Positions 1 through 7,424 of a DNA stretch of 12,516 bases are shown here, one piece after another; the stretch's first letter is position 1; every line of letters starts with the position of its first letter. Where the stretch lies: NCBI GenBank assembly GCA_002474345.1, contig DKQD01000127.1, positions 18,754-31,269 on the forward strand, written 5' to 3'. The notes under the pieces were generated by a model. That model saw only the letters and a list, made by a program, of their open reading frames with translations. It was not told the origin of the DNA and did no database searches. Both the position numbers and the translations under genes were made by a program. Origin of the DNA: Bacteriovoracaceae bacterium UBA7317. Lineage in GTDB: Bacteria; Bdellovibrionota; Bacteriovoracia; Bacteriovoracales; Bacteriovoracaceae.

Positions 1-1
1 T

Positions 2-607
2 GGTGAAGAAGCAGTCATTGGTGATCAGCCAGTTGAAAATGAGGGGGCGCTTCTTAAAGGAGGTTCTGGGATTCAAGCAAAAAAGGCCTCTAAGAAACAA
101 GTTAAAAAAGTCGCAAAAAAGCCCCAGAAAGGTCTCAGGGACTTTTCTATTGCACTTAATAAAAATAAATCTGAAAATATAAAACCAGAGCACACTTACA
201 TGGGTAATAGCCCTTTGTCAGTCCTTATCGCTGTGAATGATAAGGGAACCGCGGTAAGGCTTTCAGAAAAGTTTAATGATGAAAAGATTAAAGTTTTTTC
301 TACCTCTCATTCGCACCAGGCCGTCAAGTTTTTACAAAACCAAAAATTTCATTGTTTGATTACGCATATGAAATTGGCCAAAGGGCACGGGGAGTTTATC
401 GTTAAGGAGGTGAGGGGAGATCGTAATAACCAAAATTATAGGATACCTATTATTGTAGTTTTAAACGATTACGAAACAAAAGGCCTCATAAATAGAATCC
501 AACCACTTATTAATCAGATTGTAGATGAAGAGGTGAGTGGTAAGGAAATTTACTCGACTTTCGCAAAGTATTGTCACCCTTTCTTTTTACCAAAAAAGAA
601 AGACTAA
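2..607 (+). CDS. C-terminal part of a protein with a degenerate receiver (pseudo-REC) domain; 5' end outside window
   Basis: The frame ending at the TAA at 605-607 stays open leftwards to base 2, giving 66 codons before the ATG at 200. The gene therefore enters from outside, and that ATG, which has no good Shine-Dalgarno, is probably internal. The upstream part is a hydrophilic, Lys/Ala-rich linker (about 30 residues rich in KK pairs). The rest folds on paper like a CheY-type receiver: beta1 PLSVLIAVND, beta3 FHCLITH, beta4 IPIIVVLND, beta5 NQIVDEE. The key residues are lost. The phospho-acceptor Asp position holds His (residue 56 counted from the ATG at 200), the beta1 acidic pair is reduced to ND, and the beta5 Lys is absent. 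It is likely a phosphorylation-independent protein-interaction module attached to an unseen N-terminal domain. The receiver-fold assignment is by eye and moderately sure; the function is unknown. Confidence 0.7.
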   Translation, partial: GEEAVIGDQPVENEGALLKGGSGIQAKKASKKQVKKVAKKPQKGLRDFSIALNKNKSENIKPEHTYMGNSPLSVLIAVNDKGTAVRLSEKFNDEKIKVFSTSHSHQAVKFLQNQKFHCLITHMKLAKGHGEFIVKEVRGDRNNQNYRIPIIVVLNDYETKGLINRIQPLINQIVDEEVSGKEIYSTFAKYCHPFFLPKKKD

Positions 608-972
608 ACATCCTAAACTGACTTTAGCTCCTATCTGTAAAGGAGATAAGTGGTGTCAAAATGTCTCCATATGGCCTTTGGAAACGGCCAATTTTTGACT
701 TTTTTTATCATTTAAACAGTGTTAAAAAATCATAGATTGGCAGACAAAAGTATAATTATCTGATTTTACTAGAAGAACTTCTTGTGACTGTCTGCATTTT
801 GTTGTGCTTTGATTCAGCGGGACTTTCAAAATCTTACTCCTTGAGTTAAGTTACCTTGTTTCGTGGAAGTAAGTATCTTGGTTTAAGGCCCGGACGAGTT
901 TATCCACTGAAGAGATCGATTCCTTTATAAGAGTTTCGCTTTAAATTCTTAAGAGGACGAAGGAGCCTATAA
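608..972. other. 365-bp intergenic region upstream of the subtilase gene
   Basis: No convincing gene or structured RNA was found. It holds the terminator at 672-696, a perfect TATAAT at 751-756 with no recognisable -35 at 16-18 bp and no extended -10, and a small inverted repeat AAGAA-C-TTCTT around 773-783. It ends with the Shine-Dalgarno AAGGAG at 960-965. If the TATAAT is the real -10, the subtilase mRNA has a leader of over 200 nt. A second, weaker candidate, TATAAG at 926-931, would give a short leader. Neither choice is secure. Confidence 0.4.
672..696 (+). terminator. Short hairpin plus T-run after the pseudo-receiver gene
   Basis: TGGCC (672-676) pairs with GGCCA (686-690) around a 9-nt loop and is followed by five T, then a second run of T at 700-706. 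It lies 65 bp beyond the stop codon. The stem is only 5 bp but GC-rich, so this is a plausible but modest intrinsic terminator. Confidence 0.45.
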
Positions 973-3900
973 GTGATGTTGACAATATTTCATTTTAAAA
1001 AGTTTTTTAAAGTTTCTTTACTACTATCCTGTCTTGTATTGGGCTACTCTTGTGGGAATCCTCAACAAGTTCAAGACGATGCGACTTTTACTCCAGGTGA
1101 CGTCATTTCAATTAGGCCTCAAAAACGGTCAGCGTCAGTTCAGCTTTTTAAACTGACTTCACCTCCCCTTCTTACTGTCGCTAAAAGGGTTAATGGTGTA
1201 ACTAAAGTTGATGAGAGGTCGAAAGAAGCTCTTTTGAAAGAGCAAGAAGCATTTTTAAAAGCAGTTAAGGAAATCTCTCCAGATATCAAAGTAATTTACA
1301 AGTATAGAATGGTTTTGAACGCTTTCGCTTTACTTGTTGACCCAGATACACAGTCTAAGCTCTCTAAGTTGCCACATATAAAGAGTTTAGAGAAAGAGGG
1401 GCGATTTGCTAGAGCGTATATTAATAAAACCGTAGACCCAAAAGACGGAGATAATTCAGAGAATAAATTCTTGAACCTTAAGGAAAAGAATTCAGTAAGA
1501 TTCATAAATGCTCATAAGGTCCATGAAAATTTAAAGGTAACTTCTTCTGACGGTGAAGAAAGTGCTGTTAGAGGTCGTGGAATGTCGGTAGGTGTAATCG
1601 ATAGTGGTATTGATTATACACACTCTATGCTTGGCGGAGTGGGAACGGTTGAAGCTTATAAAGAGGTTGATCCAAGTTTGCCTAGTGACCAATTTCCAAA
1701 TCAGAAAGTTGTTGGCGGTATTGATCTAGTTGGAAGCTCATACAATTTGTCTTCTCCAAATCCACAAGATCGAATCCCTAAGCCGGATAAAAATCCAATT
1801 GACGAAAGTGGTCATGGTACCCATGTAGCTGGAACTGTTGCAGGAATTGGAGATGGGACAAAAACATATTCTGGGGTTGCACCAGATGCTTCGTTACACG
1901 CGATAAAGGTCTTTGGTAAAAATGGCTCAACAGGTGACACAGTTGTTATAGCTGGGCTTGAGTATGCGGCTGACCCTAACGGAGATTTGAATTTAGATGA
2001 TCAGCTTGATGTTGTTAACCTCTCTTTGGGTGGCGGCTTTGGGGAACCGCATAGCTTATATCGTGAAGCCGTTAAAAACTTAGTTGAAGGAGGGACAGTT
2101 GTTGTTGCCTCTGCAGGAAATGCTGGTCACTCACCCTATATCGTTGGCTCTCCAAGTACTTCCGATGAAGCGATTAGCGTTGCTGCCTCAGTGGACAACA
2201 TGACTCATAACATAGAGTTTGAAGCCTCCTCTTTTGCAGGAGTTGAAGGTTTCTCACTTCTTGTTGAAGTTGTACAAGGGAGTATTTCTAGACCAATAAG
2301 AAGCAGTGATTCTAGCCCTCTTGAATTAGTTTATATTAAAGACAATGCAGACGCAGCTCGGGACTTTACGGAAGAAGAGTCTTCTCAATTGAAGGGAAAA
2401 GTTGCTGTTATTGATAGAGGAAAGGTATCCTTTGTTGACAAGCTTAAGAGGGCCTTTAAAGCTGGAGCGAATGGAGCTTTGGTTGTTAATAATAAGCCTG
2501 GAGCTCCAATAATGATGGGGGGAGAGGGCAAAGTAGACTTTCCGGCAATTATGATTTCTCAGTCTCAGGGCGATATCCTTAAAGGTGAAATGGAAAAAGG
2601 TCCGGTGACTTTGAAATTTAGATCAGATAAAAAAATAATCAAAAGTGAGTTAATTGATACTTTAACTAACTTTTCTTCAAGAGGTCCTAGATCCATTGAC
2701 TCACTCATAAAGCCTGAAATTACGGCTCCAGGTGAAGCGATTGTTTCAGCTTTTGTTGGTAAAGGAGATTTAGGAGTTGCCTTTAGTGGAACTTCTATGT
2801 CAGGTCCTCATATTGCAGGGGTTATGGCACTTTTAAAACAGTATAGAGGAGATCTTTCACCTAAAGAGTTAAAAGGTATTCTTATGAATACTGCTAAAAC
2901 TTTAGCAAGTAAGGACAAGAAAGTTTATCCTGTTTCTATGCAGGGTGCTGGTAGAGTTCAAACCTACAAAGCAGCAACGACTCCTCTTGTTGTCCTTCCT
3001 TACGGCCTTTCTTTAGGGAACATTTTAGTTGAGTCTAAAAAAGTTGGTGTGAAAACCTTAGAAGTAAAAAATATTAGTGAAAAAGTTAAAACAATTAAGT
3101 TCGGATCTGAGACTCCTAAAGGACTTAAATTGGTTTTGCCAGAAAGTGTTTCTTTAAACCCAGGTGAAACGAAAAAAGTTATGGTTCAGTTTGTTTATGA
3201 GGCTCCTAAAGGTGATTCTGACTTCGAAGAACTTAGTGGTTTTATCTTCCTCATTGATAGTGAAACGAAAGTTGAGGTTTCAAGAGTTCCGTTTTTGGGT
3301 ATATCTCAACGAGTTTCAAGAATAGGTGTTGAAAATATTTTAATTCAATCAACTTCTGAAGCTGACTCTCAAGAGGCAATGGCAAACCTGACTTTAAAGA
3401 ATAGCGGAAAAAATAAAGGTGAAGCCCTAATTTTTAACCTCCTTGGCAAAGATGAGAGGAAGCCGATCAAAGATAGGAACCGCCTTTCTAAAAGTGATAT
3501 TTGTGATTTGCAAGCTGCTGGGTACCGTATTGTAAGAAGAAATTCTTCTGGGCAGGATAAAGAGTTCCTTCAGGTAGGTTTTAAGCTTTATAGACCTCTT
3601 ACAACTTGGCATCATTGTGAGCTAAATGTTCAGATTGACTCTAACGGAGACAATAAAGCTGATCAGGAGCTCGTAGGAACCAGGAACATGTATGTGCCTG
3701 GGTTTTCAAAAATTCCTAATGGTTTTTATTCGATTTTACTTAATGCAAATAAAGCGAGGGAGCTAAGAGCGGTGTTTGAAAGAGATATCGCTGATAAAAA
3801 GCCTAAAACATCCCAAAACTACCAGCAGGCCTTAGAGGGAATTTCAATGATGAAGTTCTATGAGCAGTCCACTGTTGGAATTGTTGAGGTAGATCTTTCT

Positions 3901-4224
3901 CTTTTAAAAAGAAATGACCAGGGCAAATTGGCCATTAAAATATCGGCACTTCACGAGAGTAGGAGCGCTGTAGAAATGGATGATTATCTGTCTGACCATA
4001 AAACAAAGTGGTATGAGATAGATCCTTCAATTCAAGCAATGAGCTATAGAGGTATGCCAGAGACCATTGAGGTTCCTGCTGGGAAAGCCGTGAATCTAAG
4101 TCTTGTTCGTGGTGAAGGGAGTGAAGACCTTATGGCTTTATTTCCGCAAAATAGAAGTAACCTTTCTCAGACTGTTAAGGATGATCAGTTTTCTGTTCCA
4201 AAGGTAGACTACGCTTTTGAGTAA
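973..4224 (+). CDS. Large exported subtilisin-like serine protease (S8 family, PA insertion, Fn3-like domain)
   Basis: This is a secreted or lipid-anchored endopeptidase of 1083 residues. An N-terminal KK-rich then hydrophobic signal ends at LGYSC (Cys27), a loose lipobox. LLSC at Cys20 fits the lipobox better but leaves a short hydrophobic core. An I9-like propeptide spans about 78-145. The catalytic triad is clear: Asp210 in VIDSG, His281 in GHGTHVAG, Ser608 in GTSMSGPH, with oxyanion Asn383 in SAGN. A protease-associated (PA) domain sits between Asn and Ser, about 440-545, as in Vpr and C5a-peptidase types. An Fn3-like beta domain follows (about 677-776, ending RVPFLG). The last 300 residues are unassigned and carry an Asp-rich loop (889-899) resembling a calcium site. 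GTG at 973 lies 7 nt from AAGGAG; ATG at 976 lies 10 nt from it, and either could be the start. It is monocistronic, between terminators. Its substrate is unknown; degradation of external or prey protein is only a guess. Confidence 0.95.
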   Translation: MMLTIFHFKKFFKVSLLLSCLVLGYSCGNPQQVQDDATFTPGDVISIRPQKRSASVQLFKLTSPPLLTVAKRVNGVTKVDERSKEALLKEQEAFLKAVKEISPDIKVIYKYRMVLNAFALLVDPDTQSKLSKLPHIKSLEKEGRFARAYINKTVDPKDGDNSENKFLNLKEKNSVRFINAHKVHENLKVTSSDGEESAVRGRGMSVGVIDSGIDYTHSMLGGVGTVEAYKEVDPSLPSDQFPNQKVVGGIDLVGSSYNLSSPNPQDRIPKPDKNPIDESGHGTHVAGTVAGIGDGTKTYSGVAPDASLHAIKVFGKNGSTGDTVVIAGLEYAADPNGDLNLDDQLDVVNLSLGGGFGEPHSLYREAVKNLVEGGTVVVASAGNAGHSPYIVGSPSTSDEAISVAASVDNMTHNIEFEASSFAGVEGFSLLVEVVQGSISRPIRSSDSSPLELVYIKDNADAARDFTEEESSQLKGKVAVIDRGKVSFVDKLKRAFKAGANGALVVNNKPGAPIMMGGEGKVDFPAIMISQSQGDILKGEMEKGPVTLKFRSDKKIIKSELIDTLTNFSSRGPRSIDSLIKPEITAPGEAIVSAFVGKGDLGVAFSGTSMSGPHIAGVMALLKQYRGDLSPKELKGILMNTAKTLASKDKKVYPVSMQGAGRVQTYKAATTPLVVLPYGLSLGNILVESKKVGVKTLEVKNISEKVKTIKFGSETPKGLKLVLPESVSLNPGETKKVMVQFVYEAPKGDSDFEELSGFIFLIDSETKVEVSRVPFLGISQRVSRIGVENILIQSTSEADSQEAMANLTLKNSGKNKGEALIFNLLGKDERKPIKDRNRLSKSDICDLQAAGYRIVRRNSSGQDKEFLQVGFKLYRPLTTWHHCELNVQIDSNGDNKADQELVGTRNMYVPGFSKIPNGFYSILLNANKARELRAVFERDIADKKPKTSQNYQQALEGISMMKFYEQSTVGIVEVDLSLLKRNDQGKLAIKISALHESRSAVEMDDYLSDHKTKWYEIDPSIQAMSYRGMPETIEVPAGKAVNLSLVRGEGSEDLMALFPQNRSNLSQTVKDDQFSVPKVDYAFE

Positions 4225-4281
4225 AAAGTGTTCAGCGGCAACTTAGAGAGCTTTTCTTGGAATAATTGTTGGTTTTCTATG

Positions 4282-4318
4282 ATCAGCGAGGACACTATCC
4301 TTGCTGATTTGCTTTTTT
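4282..4318 (+). terminator. Strong intrinsic terminator of the subtilase gene, inside the 3' end of the opposing gene
   Basis: An 11-bp stem, ATCAGCGAGGA (4282-4292) with TCCTTGCTGAT (4298-4308, one G-T wobble), has a 5-nt loop and is followed by TTGC and six T (4313-4318). The second arm codes for the last residues of the minus-strand response regulator, whose stop codon at 4295-4297 is in the loop. No T-run follows on the minus strand, so the signal acts on the plus strand. Confidence 0.85.
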
Positions 4319-4681
4319 GATTATTGATTCAACTGTATCAAGAATACTTCTAATTGCTAGGGGCTTTTCGGCTATAATTGTATTAGGGATACTCTCAACT
4401 TCTTTCTTCATTGAGTCTGAATAAGCGGAAAGTATTATAACCGGCGTATTTTTATTTGGGATCTCACGAGATCTAAGAGTTCTCACAAACTCTAGGCCTG
4501 TCATCCTAGGCATTCTAATGTCAGTAATTATAATTGAGTAGGTTGTCTCCGAAGCATACACAAGGCCATCCATGCCATTATGTGCAACTTCTACTTCTAG
4601 TGATAAATCATCCGTAAGGATCTCTTTGATAATTTGTCTTATGTATTCTTCGTCATCTACGACTAGGACTTTGTGTTTCAT
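4295..4681 (-). CDS. Single-domain response regulator (CheY-like receiver)
   Basis: This is a 128-residue stand-alone receiver that takes phosphate from a histidine kinase and signals by protein contact; there is no output domain. The metal-binding acidic pair is Asp9-Asp10 (VVDDEE), the phospho-acceptor is Asp54 (IITDIRMP), the switch Ser is Ser85 (ILSAYSD), and the beta5 Lys is Lys106 (AEKPL). All are intact, so it should be active. It lies 47 bp downstream of the methyltransferase gene on the same strand and could be co-transcribed with it. However, there is no Shine-Dalgarno before the ATG, and a promoter-like pair sits so close that transcription could start at the ATG itself. No kinase is adjacent, so its partner is unknown. 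Confidence 0.93.
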   Translation of the reverse strand: MKHKVLVVDDEEYIRQIIKEILTDDLSLEVEVAHNGMDGLVYASETTYSIIITDIRMPRMTGLEFVRTLRSREIPNKNTPVIILSAYSDSMKKEVESIPNTIIAEKPLAIRSILDTVESIIKKANQQG

Positions 4682-4687
4682 ATTTTC

Positions 4688-4716
4688 AGTTTAAGGCCCA
4701 TCCAAAAAGTTTTCAA
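4688..4716 (-). promoter_or_regulatory. Candidate promoter for the response regulator, possibly giving a leaderless mRNA
   Basis: On the minus strand TTGAAA (4711-4716) and TAAACT (4688-4693) are separated by exactly 17 bp, matching the sigma70 consensus at 5/6 and 4/6. The -10 ends 6 nt before the ATG, so +1 would fall on its A at 4681. The same region lacks a ribosome binding site. Confidence 0.4.
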
Positions 4717-4728
4717 GGGAAAGAATTT

Positions 4729-5946
4729 TTACTTCTTCTTCTTCTTCTTGTAGATGAATGCCCTCTTTCTAAACTGAGTAATACTATCACTTATGGCCTT
4801 TTTACTATCGCCTTTTTGGGAAAAGGAGGCTTTTGAGTGTAAATTTGTTTCTTCTTTTATTTGGCTTTGGTGCATCTTTAAAAGAGTTTTGCCGATGGCT
4901 TTGCCCATTAGTGGTGGCACTGCATTTCCTATTTGGCGCCACTGGGATGTTAGTGGACCAAAAAAGAGGAAATCATTAGGAAAGCTTTGAAATTTTGCAG
5001 CCTCTCGTTGTGTAAGAAACCGGTCTTCTGTTGGATGATAATAGCTATGACGATGGGTCATTATCGTTGGGCTTGGCAAGGATCTATCCAGCCTTTGTAA
5101 ACGGGTTTGGCGGAACCTTTTTTCTCTTAGTTGATCCCAGTCTACACCCATTCTAAGGCTTGGTTTTAGGTATTTCATTTCATCTTTTTTGTAGCGGATT
5201 CCTTTCCCTTCAGGAATGCATTTTATCCTCTTTTTATCTAGTGGCTTTGTTATTGTTGCTAAGCCAAGATCATGGTTTAAGGTTTCTCCCTTTCTGGTTT
5301 TTAGGTCAGAAAGAGCTTCTCCAACTGTAATGGGAGGAATGTAGCGGCCATTTTTCTCTATATCATGAGTCGGAAGTGGAAAGAGGGGAGCTTCATTAAC
5401 CTTTGTTCCAATAATAATTGTGCGCCGGCGTCTTTCTGGAACTCCGTAGTGTTGGGATGAGAGTACTTGCACACCCATTTTATAGCCTAAAGGGATAAAC
5501 TTAGAAAAAATGGCTTTCAATGTTTTTTCATTTTTTTTGGCAAGAAGTCCCGTTACATTTTCAATGACAATAAAATTAGGGAGTGTGTATCTAACAATTT
5601 TAACAAATTGTAGGAAGAGAGAGTTCCTTTGATCAAAGGGGTCGCCAGCTCCTGCAGTAGAAAAGCCCTGGCATGGGGGCCCACCAACAACAGCATGGAC
5701 CTTTTGACCTCCTATGAGTTCTTTTAGGACAGGCTTTGTTAGATTTTGTATGTCGCCACAAAAGGTAGTTGCATTTTTGTGGTTATGATCGAAGGTTTTT
5801 ATTGCATTTTTATCGCACTCAATGCCTAAAATACAATTCATTCCAGCCATTTCTAAGCCACAGGAAAGTCCGCCTGCTCCTGAGAAAATATCCAAGAAGT
5901 TTAATTTTTCCTTTTTTGCTTTTTGTTGTGTTGCTCTCTTACTCAT
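4729..5946 (-). CDS. DNA (cytosine-5) methyltransferase, orphan-looking
   Basis: This enzyme transfers a methyl group from S-adenosylmethionine to C5 of cytosine in a short DNA target. Counting from the ATG at 5946 (405 residues), the C5-MTase motifs appear in order: I FLDIFSGAGG (17-26), IV GGPPCQGFS with nucleophile Cys92, VI IENV (Glu129), VIII VPERRRR, IX LTQREAAKFQSFP, X QIGNAVPP. The region between VIII and IX is short, implying one small target-recognition domain; the target cannot be read from it. The C-terminus is a basic tail ending in six Lys. A TTG at 5958 would add four residues, but neither start has a clear ribosome binding site and ATG is preferred. No restriction endonuclease, Vsr nuclease or specificity gene is in view. 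It could be a regulatory orphan enzyme or one half of a restriction system split elsewhere. Confidence 0.95.
   Translation of the reverse strand: MSKRATQQKAKKEKLNFLDIFSGAGGLSCGLEMAGMNCILGIECDKNAIKTFDHNHKNATTFCGDIQNLTKPVLKELIGGQKVHAVVGGPPCQGFSTAGAGDPFDQRNSLFLQFVKIVRYTLPNFIVIENVTGLLAKKNEKTLKAIFSKFIPLGYKMGVQVLSSQHYGVPERRRRTIIIGTKVNEAPLFPLPTHDIEKNGRYIPPITVGEALSDLKTRKGETLNHDLGLATITKPLDKKRIKCIPEGKGIRYKKDEMKYLKPSLRMGVDWDQLREKRFRQTRLQRLDRSLPSPTIMTHRHSYYHPTEDRFLTQREAAKFQSFPNDFLFFGPLTSQWRQIGNAVPPLMGKAIGKTLLKMHQSQIKEETNLHSKASFSQKGDSKKAISDSITQFRKRAFIYKKKKKK
4732..4749. repeat. (CTT)6 trinucleotide microsatellite at the 3' end of the methyltransferase gene
   Basis: Six perfect CTT units read as six AAG (Lys) codons on the minus strand, directly before the TAA stop at 4729-4731. 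Slippage by whole units would change only the number of terminal lysines, so it is length-variable in principle but not a frame switch. Confidence 0.8.
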
Positions 5947-5978
5947 CAAGTGACCCAAATAATTTTTAACAAGACGAC

Positions 5979-6008
5979 ATTATCTTTTTAACAGACGAGT
6001 CATGTCAA
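5979..6008 (-). promoter_or_regulatory. sigma70-type promoter of the methyltransferase gene
   Basis: On the minus strand a perfect TTGACA (6003-6008) is followed after 18 bp by GATAAT (5979-5984, 5/6). The predicted start at about 5972 gives a leader of about 26 nt to the ATG at 5946. Confidence 0.65.
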
Positions 6009-6033
6009 TCATTTTAGGCGAGCAAGGCCAATC

Positions 6034-6062
6034 TTGTTTGTCGTAAAAGGAAAAGTTATAAT
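6034..6062 (+). promoter_or_regulatory. sigma70-type promoter of the first MnmA-like gene
   Basis: TTGTTT (6034-6039) and a perfect TATAAT (6057-6062) are spaced by 17 bp. The predicted start is near 6069, leaving a 78-nt leader before the ATG at 6147. The -35 boxes of this promoter and the divergent one are 25 bp apart. Confidence 0.6.
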
Positions 6063-6063
6063 T

Positions 6064-6076
6064 TTTCGTAGCGAAA
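6064..6076. repeat. Small inverted repeat across the predicted transcription start
   Basis: TTTCG-TAG-CGAAA is a perfect 5-bp inverted repeat immediately downstream of the TATAAT at 6057-6062, spanning predicted +1 (6069). It could be an operator or a 5'-end mRNA hairpin. It may also be chance in AT-rich DNA. Confidence 0.3.
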
Positions 6077-6146
6077 CAAATCCTGAACCAGTTTTTAAAC
6101 TATAAGGTAGAACTCAACTTTATAAGAGGCTTAAGGAGTATCCCTC

Positions 6147-7412
6147 ATGGTAAATAAAGGGAAAGATAGAAAAAAAGTTGTAGTTGGGATGACTGGAGGC
6201 GTGGACTCTACTGTTGCAGCTTATTTATTAAAAAAGCAAGGGTTAGAGCCAATTGGCGTCACATTTAATTTTTATAAAGAGGTAACAGTTCAAAAGGCCG
6301 AGGAAGAATGCTTAGGGACATGCCAGACTAAAAGCCTTTCTAGTATTCAGGAGGTCTGCGAAAAGCTTGAAATACCATATTATGGAGTCAATGCCTCTCA
6401 TCTTTTTAAGGAAAAAGTGCTTGATAGAGTTTTGACTGCAAGGTTGGGAGGGACAGCTTTTTCTCCTTGTGTCTACTGTAATCTTTTGAAGTTTGATTTG
6501 CTTGTTGAAAAGTCGAAAAAGCTAGGAGCGGACTTTATAGCGACAGGGCATTATGCAAAAGTTGTAAAGAATATAAAAACTGGGAAGTTTCAACTAATTT
6601 CAGCTAATGATAAGGAGCAGGACCAGTCTTACTACTTATCAGGCTTAGAACGCAAGCACCTCGAGAATTTGCTTTTGCCTTGTGCCGACATAAGAAGGAG
6701 CGAGGTTGAACAAATTGCCAAATCTCTAGGGATACCTTTTGTTAAAAAGGGCGAGAGAAACCGCCTTTGTTTTATGAAGGAAAAAAACTTTTCCTATTAT
6801 ATAGAAAAGAATGCTCCTCCCGGAATGCTTAACAATGGTGGAATTTTTATTTTTGAAGATGGTGCACCTATTGGTGATCATAATGGAGTACATAATTTTT
6901 ACGTAGGGCAAGATAAAGTGGAAGCATTAGATGAAGTAAAAATTGATGAAGATGCTAGGGTCGTTGAAATAGATAGAAAGACCAAAAATGTTTATATTAG
7001 TAAAACTAAAAACGTCCGTTATTCAATATGTGAGGTAGTTAATTATAAGCAGGACCCTGACAATGATATATCTTCTCCAATTAAGGTCTTTATTCAGTTT
7101 GCTCAATTAGAAAAGAGGAGACCTTGCTTCCTCTATTTTAAAAACAATGATACGGTCGTTTTGAGGTTTCAGGAGGAAGTCATCGGACTTTTGGTTAAAG
7201 GAACTCACGTTGCTATTTATAATGGATTAGGAGCAGGGGCAAAAATTATTGGAAACGGAACGCTGAGTTCCTTTGGTTTCTTTGACAAAAATGGTAAGTT
7301 CCGTACCCTTCCAGACCCAGAAGAAATCGAAGAGGAAATATATGGTCAAGGTGAAGTGGAGCTTGATCTGTCTTTAAAAATCCCTCGAAAAGAGAAGGAT
7401 GTTACTTTTTAA
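6147..7412 (+). CDS. Divergent MnmA-family tRNA thiouridylase paralogue with a CxxC + Cys arrangement
   Basis: This is an ATP-PPase (PP-loop) tRNA thiolase of the MnmA family, which places sulfur on C2 of a tRNA uridine (U34 in known members). The PP-loop reads GMTGGVDST (14-22) instead of the usual SGGVDSS. DFIATGHYAK and QDQSYYL are kept. Canonical MnmA has PDxxCN; here it is PCVYCN (Cys108, Cys111), so the conserved Asp is replaced by Cys. The second conserved Cys is Cys208 (RLCFM). The cysteine triad resembles the cluster ligands of TtcA and TtuA. Further Cys55 and Cys59 lie in an insertion near the N-terminus. The barrel motif GQRKG is degraded to GQDKV, and a C-terminal acidic extension brings the length to 421 residues against about 370. 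AAGGAG lies 8 nt before the ATG. A gene of unknown role follows after 12 bp. It is clearly MnmA-like; its exact tRNA target is unknown. Confidence 0.9.
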   Translation: MVNKGKDRKKVVVGMTGGVDSTVAAYLLKKQGLEPIGVTFNFYKEVTVQKAEEECLGTCQTKSLSSIQEVCEKLEIPYYGVNASHLFKEKVLDRVLTARLGGTAFSPCVYCNLLKFDLLVEKSKKLGADFIATGHYAKVVKNIKTGKFQLISANDKEQDQSYYLSGLERKHLENLLLPCADIRRSEVEQIAKSLGIPFVKKGERNRLCFMKEKNFSYYIEKNAPPGMLNNGGIFIFEDGAPIGDHNGVHNFYVGQDKVEALDEVKIDEDARVVEIDRKTKNVYISKTKNVRYSICEVVNYKQDPDNDISSPIKVFIQFAQLEKRRPCFLYFKNNDTVVLRFQEEVIGLLVKGTHVAIYNGLGAGAKIIGNGTLSSFGFFDKNGKFRTLPDPEEIEEEIYGQGEVELDLSLKIPRKEKDVTF

Positions 7413-7424
7413 TAAGGACACAAA

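Noticed and set aside
200..607. ATG at 200 as the true start of a complete 135-residue receiver gene
   Set aside because: The same frame is open for 66 more codons to the window edge with coding-like Lys/Ala-rich content, and no ribosome binding site precedes the ATG.
608..972. A riboswitch or structured leader before the subtilase gene
   Set aside because: The region was scanned for strong paired stems and familiar riboswitch cores; only short AT-rich inverted repeats were found, not enough to support a call.
4729..5958. A restriction-modification system around the cytosine methyltransferase
   Set aside because: Neither neighbour is a nuclease: one side is a CheY-like receiver, the other a tRNA thiolase operon. 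Nothing in the window supports a restriction partner.
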